Shown here: piece after piece, positions 1 to 8,115 of the stretch | Layout: each line of letters starts with the position of its first letter | Position numbering within the stretch: position 1 is the first letter of the stretch | Assembly (NCBI GenBank): GCA_016763135.1 | Contig: JAESUI010000197.1 | Span: 1 to 21,770, forward strand | DNA: 21,770 nt | Direction of reading: 5' to 3' | From: Flavobacteriales bacterium | GTDB lineage: Bacteria; Bacteroidota; Bacteroidia; Flavobacteriales_E; Vicingaceae | Notes under the pieces: generated by a model | What the model was told of the DNA's origin: nothing | Seen by the model: only the letters and a program-made list of their open reading frames with translations | Database searches by the model: none | Position numbers and translations under genes: made by a program

Positions 1-218
1 CAATTTCTACAGCAAAAATTGAAGAGTTAATGTTTGAGTTAAAACAAAAATATACCATTGTAATTGTTACACACAACATGCAACAAGCAGGTAGAATTAG
101 CGATAAAACGGCATTCTTTTATATGGGGGATTTAATTGAGTTTGGAGATACCAAGCAAATTTTCACTAACCCTAAAAAAGAAAGAACACAAAACTATATA
201 ACAGGCCGTTTCGGTTAA
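1..218 (+). CDS. pstB: Phosphate ABC transporter ATP-binding protein PstB, C-terminal end (5' truncated by window)
   Basis: The reading frame is open from the first bases of the window, so the gene begins upstream. About 72 residues remain. They start just after the signature/Walker B region (ISTAKIEEL) and include the switch-histidine loop VTHNMQQA, then the PstB-typical tail FFYMGDLIEFGDTKQIF and ...YITGRFG. PstB is the cytoplasmic ATPase of the high-affinity phosphate importer PstSCAB. phoU follows 11 bp downstream on the same strand, the usual end of a pst operon. The match to the PstB C-terminus is clear; Walker A and the signature motif lie outside the window. Confidence 0.92.
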   Translation, partial: ISTAKIEELMFELKQKYTIVIVTHNMQQAGRISDKTAFFYMGDLIEFGDTKQIFTNPKKERTQNYITGRFG

Positions 219-229
219 AAAATACAATT

Positions 230-898
230 ATGACACATTTAGATTCAGAATTAGATCAAATAAAACAGCAAGTTATCGAAATGATGGACTTGGTGAAAAG
301 TCAATTAGCAAAAGGAAAAGAAGCTGTTTTAACTTTTGATAAAGATTTAGTACATGAAATTAATGCCAATGAAAATCGAGTAAATGCAATGGAACTGAAC
401 ATTGATAGAGATGTTGAAAATACATTGGCATTATATAGCCCTGTTGCAATAGATTTACGTTTTGTAATGGCATCATTTAAGATTAGTGCTGATTTAGAAC
501 GAATAGGAGATAATGCTGTTGGAATAGCAAAATACATTCACTGTGTGGAAAAACAACTTGCTAAAAAAAATCTTGATAAAATACGTTTTGTTGAAATGTA
601 TGAAAATGCGCTGACAATGTTAGATGATATTTTTGAAGCTTTTGAAAAGGAAGACACTAAGTTAGCTAGAAAAGTATTTGTGAAAGACAAAGTGCTAAAC
701 GAAATAAATAGTAATGCTGCTAACGTTGTTATTGAACTTATTCAAGAATATCCCGATAAGATTCAAAACTACTTATATCTGCTCTCCATTATTAGAAAGC
801 TTGAAAGAGTTGGTGATTTAACAAAAAACATTGCTGAAGAATTAATCTTCTACATCGAGGCAAAAGTTATTAAACACAAGAAAAAGAAAAGAAAATAA
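230..898 (+). CDS. phoU: Phosphate signalling/transport regulator PhoU
   Basis: The 222-aa product has the length and all-helical composition of PhoU. It contains two repeats of the three-helix PhoU domain, each with the acidic metal-binding motif in its third helix: SADLERIGDNAVGIAKY at about residues 84-100 and RKLERVGDLTKNIAEE near 187-202. PhoU links the Pst transporter to the PhoR kinase, holding the Pho response off when phosphate is plentiful. The gene starts 11 bp after pstB and is probably co-transcribed with it. The C-terminus ends in a lysine-rich tail (VIKHKKKKRK). No convincing terminator follows. The ATG at 230 gives a normal family N-terminus. Confidence 0.95.
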   Translation: MTHLDSELDQIKQQVIEMMDLVKSQLAKGKEAVLTFDKDLVHEINANENRVNAMELNIDRDVENTLALYSPVAIDLRFVMASFKISADLERIGDNAVGIAKYIHCVEKQLAKKNLDKIRFVEMYENALTMLDDIFEAFEKEDTKLARKVFVKDKVLNEINSNAANVVIELIQEYPDKIQNYLYLLSIIRKLERVGDLTKNIAEELIFYIEAKVIKHKKKKRK

Positions 899-919
899 TT
901 CGTGGTTAGGAAGGAGACA

Positions 920-946
920 CTTAACTTTAAGTTAATACTTCTTAAT
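920..946 (+). promoter_or_regulatory. Triple TTAA(C/T) direct repeat, possible PhoB-type operator
   Basis: TTAAC at 921, TTAAT at 932 and TTAAT at 942 are spaced 11 and 10 bp apart. Its first 11 bases (cttaactttaa) are identical to those at the promoter of the 1980 regulator gene. It lies 85 bp upstream of the small secreted protein at 1031. Unlike the three boxes elsewhere in the window, no -7 element sits 26 bp from it; the best -7 candidate, TTTCTTTG at 1001-1008, is 59 bp from the last repeat. Operator function is inferred. Confidence 0.4.
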
Positions 947-1030
947 CATCTGATAACATAAACATAAAATACGCTTTACTTATTTCCCTAAATAATCTAG
1001 TTTCTTTGAAGAAAATTAAAAACTTATAAA

Positions 1031-1348
1031 ATGAGAACAATTATTTTGGTTATAGCGTTACTTAGTCTTTCGACAACTTATGCAAATAACAACGAAGAAG
1101 ACAAATCTAAAAGTTTTTCAATCAGTGGAAAAGTTGTAGATAATAATGAGATATTAACTGGTGTTAAAGTGATATTGGATAATAAAGAAATTATCGTTTA
1201 TACTGATTTTGAAGGAAATTTTACTATTGATAACGTTTTAACTGGAGAACATACATTATCGTTTAGCTTAATTACTTATGACAACAAGTTGATTACTTTT
1301 AATCCATCGACCAATAACAAGTTAGAGATAGAATTAAAAACAAAGTAA
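1031..1348 (+). CDS. Small secreted carboxypeptidase-regulatory-like domain protein
   Basis: The 105-aa product has a hydrophobic signal peptide (MRTIILVIALLSLSTTYA, about residues 1-18). One beta-sandwich domain of the CarboxypepD_reg-like type follows, seen as ISGKVVDNNEILTGVKVILDN, then TDFEGNFTIDNVLTGEHTLSFS. In Bacteroidota this domain normally forms the N-terminus of TonB-dependent receptors; here it stands alone with no plug or barrel after it. The gene is preceded by a -7-like TTTCTTTG (1001-1008) and an upstream TTAA repeat cluster, and is followed by an intrinsic terminator, so it is probably monocistronic. Function is unknown; export to periplasm or surface is inferred from the signal peptide. 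Confidence 0.78.
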   Translation: MRTIILVIALLSLSTTYANNNEEDKSKSFSISGKVVDNNEILTGVKVILDNKEIIVYTDFEGNFTIDNVLTGEHTLSFSLITYDNKLITFNPSTNNKLEIELKTK

Positions 1349-1370
1349 TATTTACTATTCATTATATAAT

Positions 1371-1399
1371 AAAATCCCCTGTAATCGCAGGGGATTTTT
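1371..1399 (+). terminator. Intrinsic terminator after the 1031 gene
   Basis: An 11-bp perfect stem, aaaatcccctg / caggggatttt, with a 6-base loop (taatcg) is followed by a short T run. The A tract on the other side could make it bidirectional. Confidence 0.85.
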
Positions 1400-1420
1400 C
1401 ATGCAAAATAACACGAATTG

Positions 1421-1882
1421 ATGAAGAAAATAATTGCAATAATAATATTACAGGTAATTTTCGCCTTAACAGTATTTGGACAACAAATAACAAAAAAAAA
1501 TGGTGTTTATGTTGATCAAAATGGAAAAAAATATTCAGGTGTTTATATCGCCTATTACCAAAACCAAGTAAAAGAAGCCGTATACATTATAAAAGATGGC
1601 CTTGAAAATGGTTCGGTAGAATTTTACTATCCTACTACAGAAATTATGGAACAAGGTAATTTTAAAGATGGATTAAAACATGGTAAGTGGGTGCGGTGGT
1701 CTGATAATGGCAACAAATTAGCCGAAGCCAATTACAAAAAAGGTAAAAAAGATGGCAAATGGGTTATTTGGGATGATAAAGGAATTAAGCGTTATGAAAT
1801 GTATTACACTAATGGATTAAAAACTGGCCTTTGGTTAATGTGGGATGAAAAAGGGCAGATTTCCAATAAAAAGCAATATTGA
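1421..1882 (+). CDS. Exported MORN/YwqK-like repeat protein
   Basis: The 153-aa product starts at ATG 1421; the TTG three bases earlier is less likely. A signal peptide ends near VFGQQ (about residue 21). The rest is built from about 23-residue repeats of the MORN-like type seen in the YwqK family: NGSVEFYYPT, DGLKHGKWVRWSDNG, KGKKDGKWVIWDDKG and NGLKTGLWLMWDEKG. Such repeats are common in Bacteroidota secreted proteins. YwqK-family members are often annotated as antitoxins, but nothing resembling a toxin partner is nearby, so I would not claim that role. It lies between a terminator and a regulator gene and is probably transcribed alone. Confidence 0.82.
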   Translation: MKKIIAIIILQVIFALTVFGQQITKKNGVYVDQNGKKYSGVYIAYYQNQVKEAVYIIKDGLENGSVEFYYPTTEIMEQGNFKDGLKHGKWVRWSDNGNKLAEANYKKGKKDGKWVIWDDKGIKRYEMYYTNGLKTGLWLMWDEKGQISNKKQY

Positions 1883-1919
1883 GAGTCTAAACCTTATCTT
1901 CCCAATTTCATAATAAACG

Positions 1920-1965
1920 CTTAACTTTAATTTAACCATTGAATAAGGGTGCTCCATTAACTTTG
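1920..1965 (+). promoter_or_regulatory. Promoter of the atypical response regulator with tandem TTAAC operator
   Basis: TTAAC at 1921 and 1932 form an 11-bp direct repeat. A perfect Bacteroidota -7 element TAACTTTG (TAnnTTTG) lies at 1958-1965, exactly 26 bp from the proximal TTAAC, and a weak TTG (1938-1940) sits in the -33 region. The start codon at 1980 leaves a leader of only a few bases. The same spacing recurs at 8117-8161 and, inverted, at 6393-6437. An 11-bp direct repeat fits OmpR/PhoB-type DNA binding; the regulator is not proven. Confidence 0.65.
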
Positions 1966-1979
1966 TTTAAACATTAGAA

Positions 1980-2654
1980 ATGGCACCTACAATAAACATA
2001 TTTAGCAGTAACTTACTAGAATTAGAGTGCTCTAAAAAACTTTTCAAAAATGAAGGGTATGAAGTTTTTACTTATTCTTCTGTTAGCGAACAGAACATTA
2101 ACAATATTTTTAAAAATCATCCTGACATTATATTATTAGACTTACAAATTGATAATTCGGATGGTATAGAGTTATGCAATCAATTGAAATCAGAAAACAG
2201 TTTAAATTCATTTATAGTTTTATTTAGTGAGCATAATGATGAATACATTCAAATAGCAGCATTCAAAGCTGGTGCTGATGACTATATTATTAAACCAATA
2301 AAAGATCACCTTCTTTTAAAGAAAATCAAATCACTATTAAAAAGAAAAATACTTAATCTTGTAAGCTCTCAACCTAGAATACTATCGTATAAAAATTTAA
2401 AAATTGATAAAGAAAGGTATTTAATTTTTATTGATGGAAAATCGATTTCATTACCCAGAAAAGAATTTGAGATGCTGTACTTATTGATGAGTTCCCCACA
2501 GAAAGTATTCTCAAGGGAAGAGATTTATCAAAAAGTATGGAAAAAGAAATGTAATAACTTCAGGGTAATAGACGTCCATATTAGAAAAATTAGAGAACAG
2601 GTTGGAGATGCCATTATAAATACTGTAAAAAGTGCTGGTTATCAGTTGAGATAA
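1980..2654 (+). CDS. OmpR/PhoB-family response regulator with atypical receiver
   Basis: The 224-aa product has a receiver domain (about 1-120) and a C-terminal winged-helix Trans_reg_C domain (about 130-224, with SLPRKEFEMLYLL and RVIDVHIRKIREQVGD). In the receiver, the phospho-acceptor Asp (D54 in IILLDLQ), the Thr/Ser position (S83) and the conserved Lys (K105 in DDYIIKP) are present. The N-terminal acidic pair that binds Mg2+ is replaced by serines: INIFSSN where the paralogue at 8180 has ILLVDDE. Phosphorylation by a kinase may therefore be weak or absent. Its promoter carries a tandem TTAAC box, suggesting auto- or cross-regulation with the 8180 regulator. No histidine kinase gene is in the window. 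The ATG at 1980 is supported by the promoter just upstream. Confidence 0.9.
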   Translation: MAPTINIFSSNLLELECSKKLFKNEGYEVFTYSSVSEQNINNIFKNHPDIILLDLQIDNSDGIELCNQLKSENSLNSFIVLFSEHNDEYIQIAAFKAGADDYIIKPIKDHLLLKKIKSLLKRKILNLVSSQPRILSYKNLKIDKERYLIFIDGKSISLPRKEFEMLYLLMSSPQKVFSREEIYQKVWKKKCNNFRVIDVHIRKIREQVGDAIINTVKSAGYQLR

Positions 2655-2673
2655 TCTTTCATGCTACTACACG

Positions 2674-2694
2674 AAGAGAATCCATTTCTCTTTT
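2674..2694 (+). terminator. Weak hairpin after the response regulator
   Basis: A 7-bp stem AAGAGAA / TTCTCTT with a 5-base loop (tccat) is followed by only two further T residues. It is plausible as a terminator for the regulator gene, but weak. Confidence 0.4.
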
Positions 2695-2822
2695 ACACCA
2701 AAAATCTATCAGATTTTTCAAATAAATTTGATGTTATTTATATTAGAACCTTTATTCATCTAAAATTTTCAGCTCCTTTTTTATTATTTTTACGAACCTC
2801 GAAAAATAGTAAATAGTGGATT

Positions 2823-3545
2823 ATGAAATATGCAATTATTATTCTGTCAATAGTATTAATTACCTCATGTGGAACATCAAATATCAGCGAAGACAAATTC
2901 AAAGTTGAATATAAAGGTGCACTAAAAAATATGATGCACAAGGGAGACATCTCAGCAAAGGCTAATTTGACTGATTTCAAAGAAATCTCTCATTTATACG
3001 CTCTCGGTGCTATTGAAAATCTAAAAGGTGAAATTCAAATATTCGATGGCAAACCTTTCAACACAATCGTTATAGATAGTACTCTAAGCTTCGATAATTC
3101 ATTCCATAAAAAGGCAACACTTCTCGTATATGCTTCTGTTGATAAATGGAAGACCATTAATATTCCCAATAATATAGAGTCTTATGAGCAGTTAGAAAGT
3201 TATATTAAACAAACAGCTAAAGGAAATCGAATAAATGTTGATGAGCCTTTTCCTTTTCTAATAGAAGGCACACTCCATTCATTTGATTGGCATGTTATTA
3301 ACTGGAAAGATGGAGATACTGAGCACTCCCATGACAAGCATATTAGTTCAGGACTCCATGGAACAATAAGTAACAGACAGGTTGAAATGTTAGGGTTTTA
3401 TTCAAATTCACATCATGCTATTTTCACCCATCATACTACTAACATGCATATACATGTAAAAACAATTGATGATGAAATTGCTGGGCATGTTGATGCGTTG
3501 ACTCTAGGAAAAGAAATGATTTTGAAACTACCTTTAATAGAATAA
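2823..3545 (+). CDS. Acetolactate decarboxylase-like lipoprotein
   Basis: The 240-aa product begins with a lipoprotein signal peptide (lipobox ITSCGTS, Cys near residue 16). The body matches the acetolactate decarboxylase (AlsD/BudA) fold: YALGAIENLKGEIQIFDGKPFNT resembles the family's first conserved block (split here: YALGAIENLKG, EIQIFDGKPFNT). Near the C-terminus MHIHVKTIDDEIAGHVDAL has the H-x-H and, 11 residues on, H spacing of the three zinc ligands. The family converts acetolactate to acetoin. Membrane anchoring outside the cytoplasm is unusual, although a secreted Brevibacillus enzyme is known. No acetolactate synthase gene is adjacent, so the substrate may differ. The stop lies 8 bp from the stop of the convergent TonB receptor gene. 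Confidence 0.8.
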   Translation: MKYAIIILSIVLITSCGTSNISEDKFKVEYKGALKNMMHKGDISAKANLTDFKEISHLYALGAIENLKGEIQIFDGKPFNTIVIDSTLSFDNSFHKKATLLVYASVDKWKTINIPNNIESYEQLESYIKQTAKGNRINVDEPFPFLIEGTLHSFDWHVINWKDGDTEHSHDKHISSGLHGTISNRQVEMLGFYSNSHHAIFTHHTTNMHIHVKTIDDEIAGHVDALTLGKEMILKLPLIE

Positions 3546-3553
3546 AAATACTA

Positions 3554-6367
3554 CTACCCTATCAAATACTTTATTCCTAAACTAAAAGTAGCGCCTTTTT
3601 TGTAAGAATTAAAGATGTATTCTTCGTCTTTGTAATTGTAGGTCTTTTTTATTAGAGGATTTAATATGTTTTGAGCTTTAAACTTTAAGCTAAAATGTTT
3701 TCCTAATTTTTTACTGATGTTAAAATCTAATTGATGAACTGGTTGTTGATAAACATTTGGTGTTGCACCAACAATAACTACCGCTATTTTCTCCCCAGAA
3801 ACATTGTAACTTAGGTTTGCAGAAAGTCCTAAAGAATCATTGTTGTATCCTAAGTAAAAATTTATGATGTAAGGAGATTGCCCGAACAAACTTCTTGTGT
3901 CATCTGCATTAGAATCACTTGCTCTAATTAATTCTAATTCTTGCGCATCAATTCCTACTTCTGAGAAAACATAAGTGAAGTTCCCCCCAACGTTGAACAT
4001 ATTTACAGAATCTGATAGAAACCCGAGCTTCTTTTTGATTTCAAATTCAGCTCCGTAAACTGTGGCATTTTCAATATTCCTCCATGTTAATTCCGAATTC
4101 TGAGCTTGAGTGTTAAATACTAATTCTATAGGATTTGTAAAAGATTTGTAAAAGGCTCCTAAAGAAATAATTTCACCAAAATTCGGAAACAACTCATACC
4201 TTAAATCAAAATTATCAACCAATGTTCTCTCTAGTTCTGGATTCCCTACAATAATCCAATTGGTTGAGAAATCATAGGTTGCAAAGGGTGCTATTTCTCT
4301 AAATGTAGGCCTAGCTAGTGTCCTTGAGTATGCAACTCTTAAATTACTTTTCTCTGTAAGTGCATAAGTTGTATTTAATGCTGGTAATATATCTGCTTCA
4401 TTCAATTTCCCAACTTTTTCATCTTTATCAAAACTTCTCACAAAGATGTCGGTTGTTTCCAATCGAGCACCAGTGACAATTCTTAGTTTTTTGGTAGCCC
4501 AAATATCACCCATCAAATACCCTGCAAAAACAGATTGGTCTGCCGAATAACTATTCCTACGCTCTGTTGCATCTTCAATATAGAGGTAATCTGAAACTGG
4601 ATTTCCTGCCGTTGGCAAAACCATATTGCTATTGTTTAAATAAGCCGACACACTCCCATCATACGTTAAAACCCCTTGAGAACGATAATTATACCGGTTC
4701 TCAGTTAAGATTCTTTCTTGTTGCAGCATCGCTCCTCCAAACTTAATTTTTGATGCTTTCCCATCTTTTTCTTTGATGTTAAATTCAAAGTTTATTTTTC
4801 CATCAGTAGTTGTTTGGTTTAGTTCTCTATAATACCGGGTAGGAACTGGGTAAATGGATGCTTGGATACTATAATTAGTATCACCAGTAATTTCATCAAC
4901 TGTATAATCATTTGAAAAATAACGTAAATCAGGTTGGTTTTGATTGGATTGTGAAAAAGCATACATCCAATCCACTTTTAATTTTTTTAACCCTTCAAAA
5001 TAATGCTCTCCTTTAGTTTGATAACTACTTAAAGCATTTTCTTCATATTCCAACGCTCTTGTTTGAAAATACAATCCTTTTTGATCTGCAGGAATTTCTC
5101 CTTCTTGAAATGTGGTGGTTGTAATTCCATTTTGATTTCTTAAATAAACAAAACCAAGCTTATGGTTTGGAGTAATTTTATACGAAAGATTGGCAATAGC
5201 TCCCCACAATACATTTTCTTTAGATTGGACGTCCTTTAATGTTCTTTGTGCGTTTAACTCATTTACATCGGATACATTTCCCGTTAACTCGTAACGATTA
5301 GTAAAAGCTTCATCATCTTTATGGTCATATTTTTTTGAATAAGATAATCCAACAATAAATCCCAACCCTTTTCCAAAAAGTTTGGTTTGATTTCCAACAG
5401 AAAGAGAATAGCTTTGGTTTAAGAATGATTTTTTTTCACTCACATCCATTTCTTTGTTAAAAGACTTTCCAATTTTTTCTAACCGATCATTTTCTACAAA
5501 CAAAGCTGGAATATTTCCCGTTGAAGATGGTTTCTCTCTAGTTCCATCATCAAAACCTAAATAATCTGTCGCTCCTCCTTCATAAGTTAGGAAACCATCT
5601 TTTAAACTGGACACTGTATTATAACCTAAAGCGCTTGAAAATTGAAATGTAAATTGCTCTGGAAAATCTTTAGTCTCAATATCAATCAATCCACCCGTAA
5701 AACTACCGGGAAGATCTGGTGTAAAAGATTTTATCACCTTCATATTTTCAATCATATTCGTTGGAAACAAATCCAACTGCACAGCATTCCTATTTGGATC
5801 TAACCCAGGTATTTCCGCTTTATTTATAGTGGTTTTGCTATATCTATCACTTAATCCTCTTACATAAACATATTTCCCACCTTCTATTGTTAAACCCGTT
5901 ACTCTTTTAGCTGCACTTGCAGCATCGCTATCTCCTCTTTTCGCTATTTCTTTTGCTCCAATTACCTCCATCACAGTAGCTGATTTCTTCTTGACTTGTA
6001 GCAAATATTCTTCATTCTTTCTATCGGCTTTTGCTTCTATTGTAAACGTTTCAATTGCCATTGATGAAGTACTTAATGAAAAATTGTGAGAAATTGTTTC
6101 TCCATTTTTAATAGTAACATTAGCTGAATCTGAGCGAAAAGAAATATAAGAACAAATAACTTGATACTGTCCAGACGGAATATCAGTTATTCGGTAATTC
6201 CCATCAATATCTGACATTGAACCAATAGTGGTTCCTTTTAAATAAACTGTTGCTCCGATTAACTCTTCTCCTGTCTCTGGACTGGTTACTTTTCCCTGTA
6301 TAAGTCCTTGAGAAAAAACAGTATTTATGCTAAAAATAAAAAATATAGTAATTAGTGTTTTGTTCAT
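3554..6367 (-). CDS. TonB-dependent outer membrane receptor with carboxypeptidase-like N-terminal domain
   Basis: The 937-aa product has a signal peptide ending at VFSQ (about residue 20), a CarboxypepD_reg-like domain (about 21-105: IQGKVTSPETGEELIGATV, DIDGNYRITDIPSG), a plug (about 130-230: GAKEIAKRGDSDAASAAKR, KYVYVRGLSDRYS) and a long beta-barrel to the C-terminus. It imports a ligand across the outer membrane using TonB energy. The gene lies downstream of, and on the same strand as, the beta-helix lipoprotein gene at 6584-7939, but has its own promoter with a tandem TTAAC box and is separated by a terminator. The shared box with two PhoB-like regulators beside pstB-phoU suggests phosphate control and perhaps uptake of a phosphorus compound; that is inference. 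Confidence 0.92.
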   Translation of the reverse strand: MNKTLITIFFIFSINTVFSQGLIQGKVTSPETGEELIGATVYLKGTTIGSMSDIDGNYRITDIPSGQYQVICSYISFRSDSANVTIKNGETISHNFSLSTSSMAIETFTIEAKADRKNEEYLLQVKKKSATVMEVIGAKEIAKRGDSDAASAAKRVTGLTIEGGKYVYVRGLSDRYSKTTINKAEIPGLDPNRNAVQLDLFPTNMIENMKVIKSFTPDLPGSFTGGLIDIETKDFPEQFTFQFSSALGYNTVSSLKDGFLTYEGGATDYLGFDDGTREKPSSTGNIPALFVENDRLEKIGKSFNKEMDVSEKKSFLNQSYSLSVGNQTKLFGKGLGFIVGLSYSKKYDHKDDEAFTNRYELTGNVSDVNELNAQRTLKDVQSKENVLWGAIANLSYKITPNHKLGFVYLRNQNGITTTTFQEGEIPADQKGLYFQTRALEYEENALSSYQTKGEHYFEGLKKLKVDWMYAFSQSNQNQPDLRYFSNDYTVDEITGDTNYSIQASIYPVPTRYYRELNQTTTDGKINFEFNIKEKDGKASKIKFGGAMLQQERILTENRYNYRSQGVLTYDGSVSAYLNNSNMVLPTAGNPVSDYLYIEDATERRNSYSADQSVFAGYLMGDIWATKKLRIVTGARLETTDIFVRSFDKDEKVGKLNEADILPALNTTYALTEKSNLRVAYSRTLARPTFREIAPFATYDFSTNWIIVGNPELERTLVDNFDLRYELFPNFGEIISLGAFYKSFTNPIELVFNTQAQNSELTWRNIENATVYGAEFEIKKKLGFLSDSVNMFNVGGNFTYVFSEVGIDAQELELIRASDSNADDTRSLFGQSPYIINFYLGYNNDSLGLSANLSYNVSGEKIAVVIVGATPNVYQQPVHQLDFNISKKLGKHFSLKFKAQNILNPLIKKTYNYKDEEYIFNSYKKGATFSLGIKYLIG

Positions 6368-6392
6368 TTAATAAGTTGTTTTTATTACGCTG

Positions 6393-6438
6393 CAAAGAAA
6401 ATCATAAGACATAATTAAGAGGTTAAACAAATGTTAAG
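6393..6438 (-). promoter_or_regulatory. TonB receptor promoter with tandem TTAAC operator
   Basis: Read on the minus strand, TTAAC begins at 6437 and again at 6426 (11 bp apart). The -7-like element TTTCTTTG begins at 6400, again exactly 26 bp from the proximal repeat. The start codon is 26 bp beyond. This matches the two response-regulator promoters, except that the -7 element has TT rather than TA at its first two positions. Confidence 0.65.
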
Positions 6439-6531
6439 TGTCTGTTATTAGTGTTAGATATAAATAAAAAAGAAAATAATAGTCCTTCCTTATGAAACAT
6501 ACTCTTTCCCAACAAACACAGATATTTACAA

Positions 6532-6564
6532 CAAAAAAAAGCCCCTGCGGTTACAGAGGCTTTG
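6532..6564 (-). terminator. Intrinsic terminator after the beta-helix lipoprotein gene
   Basis: On the minus strand, AAAGCCTCTG / CAGGGGCTTT form a 10-bp stem with one G-U pair and a 6-base loop, followed by a run of T residues. It lies 20 bp past the stop codon at 6584 and separates this gene from the TonB receptor gene downstream. Confidence 0.82.
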
Positions 6565-6583
6565 AGTGATTATTAAGTTAATA

Positions 6584-7939
6584 TTATGGGAATGTTAACG
6601 TCCACCCTTGTGCCCAATTTGTTGCATCAAAAGCACCGATGTAAGTTACATTATCATACCAAGTATCTCCAGAAGCAATTCCTGTTCCTAAGCTAGAGCT
6701 TGGAACTGGATTACTAGCAGAAATTCCTGCGGTAGTTATGCTTAAGTTGGTAATACTAGCATGTCCTGATAAGTCTACAGCGTTATTATCAACAATGTTA
6801 TTACTCCCTATGTTTGAAAGAACAATCCCTGCAAATTTTAATTCCCCAGCATCTAATCTAGCTTTTGAATCTTGCCCTGATGTCAAGTCTTCAATATCAA
6901 TTCCTTTTCCAAAGCCATGAAATACTGAGTTGTGGTACTCTCCACCAGCATTATCTCTGAATGTTAAAGCTCTACTAACACCATTGCCAATATAAGTAGC
7001 ATTGTAAATCACAGGGGTTGCGTATGGCAACCCATCTTCAGGAGAAGTTCCACCATCGTGTTCTCCTCCTCTATCAGAATTTGCATTTTCAATAGCAACC
7101 CAAAACTGTCCTCTACCTCTAAACCCTTGATCGTAATCAAAAGAATCATCTAATACATTTGAAACTAAAATGTGTTTTAAACTTGGGACGCCACCAAAAA
7201 ACTCAATACCATCATCTGCATTGGCAACAACTTCAATATGATGAATTGATGTTCCAGAACCAACTCCTCCTAACGTTAACCCGTTAATTTCATTTCCCGC
7301 TCCAATATCAGTTCCTCCATGACGAATAGAAATATAACATAAGGAACCTGAGTTGTCAGCATCATTAGAACCTCCATAAGCACCTCTTGGTTCAGAGGTT
7401 GGAATACCTTCTATATTTTGAGTTGTAGGAACTGTATTTAAAATAGCATCACCTAATATGATTATTCCTCCCCATTGTCCTGTAGTTGTTAATGGCACAG
7501 AACCATTTAAAGGATCAGCCTCAAAAGTAAAAATAATTGGTTGCGAAGCTGTTCCACATGCATTAATCATGCCTCCCATGGCAACAATTAAAGCTGAAGC
7601 GTTGGCTCCAGTACCTGGTTTTCCTTTAATAACTGTTCCTGGTTGGATAGTTAGTGTTTGTCCAGCGTTTACAAAAACAAATCCATCTAATAAATATACT
7701 TTATCATTTGTCCATGTAGTTGTTCCGGTTCCATTACCTCCGTCAGTTATCGTTACAATATTACTTCCAGATGGAGGAGGTGTTTCTGCATAAGTGCAAG
7801 AGCCATCGTCTTTATCGGCATCAGGGTTATAATTTTCTGCGGTTATATCTGTACAACCTTCTTTTTTAGAACACGAAGTAAATAGACTTCCAAGTCCAAC
7901 GACAATTGCCGTGATTAATAATAAGTTTTTTGTTTTCAT
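6584..7939 (-). CDS. Beta-helix lipoprotein with GCTD/GSCTY motif
   Basis: The start is the ATG at 7939 (451 aa); the TTG three codons earlier is less likely. The lipobox LFTSC is near residue 23 and is followed by the Bacteroidota Cys/Asp motif GCTDITAENYNPDADKDDGS then CTY. The remainder reads as a right-handed parallel beta-helix: QTLTIQPGTVIKGKPG, SQPIIFTFEAD, WGGIIILGDA, GSGTSIHHIEVVANADDG, DSFDYDQGFRG. It is probably anchored in the outer membrane. It lies upstream of a TonB receptor gene on the same strand, and such pairs often act together as surface receptor and partner. A TTTCTTTG -7-like element lies at 7981-7974. Ligand unknown; the phosphate link comes only from neighbours. Confidence 0.87.
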   Translation of the reverse strand: MKTKNLLLITAIVVGLGSLFTSCSKKEGCTDITAENYNPDADKDDGSCTYAETPPPSGSNIVTITDGGNGTGTTTWTNDKVYLLDGFVFVNAGQTLTIQPGTVIKGKPGTGANASALIVAMGGMINACGTASQPIIFTFEADPLNGSVPLTTTGQWGGIIILGDAILNTVPTTQNIEGIPTSEPRGAYGGSNDADNSGSLCYISIRHGGTDIGAGNEINGLTLGGVGSGTSIHHIEVVANADDGIEFFGGVPSLKHILVSNVLDDSFDYDQGFRGRGQFWVAIENANSDRGGEHDGGTSPEDGLPYATPVIYNATYIGNGVSRALTFRDNAGGEYHNSVFHGFGKGIDIEDLTSGQDSKARLDAGELKFAGIVLSNIGSNNIVDNNAVDLSGHASITNLSITTAGISASNPVPSSSLGTGIASGDTWYDNVTYIGAFDATNWAQGWTLTFP

Positions 7940-7973
7940 TTTTTTCAATCTTTAGTTTATAATTTTTATAGGG

Positions 7974-7981
7974 CAAAGAAA
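7974..7981 (-). promoter_or_regulatory. -7-like element for the beta-helix lipoprotein gene
   Basis: TTTCTTTG on the minus strand is identical to the -7 element of the TonB receptor and lies 35 bp before the ATG at 7939. At the operator position 26 bp upstream only the degenerate TTTAT is found (TTAAC in the strong boxes), so any shared control would be weaker. Confidence 0.4.
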
Positions 7982-8115
7982 GTGACTGTTTATTACCTGA
8001 TTATAAATACAACCTTATACTTGTTTTATCTTCATGTTAAGTAAAGATTATTTACAATAGAAGATTTAATAAAAATGAACTTGAATAATCAATGATAATG
8101 TGAATAAAACAATTA

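Noticed and set aside
7458..7793. Open 111-codon plus-strand frame opposite the beta-helix lipoprotein gene.
   Set aside because: It is antisense to a well-supported gene, rich in Pro/Val from the complementary repeats, and lacks any promoter or domain.
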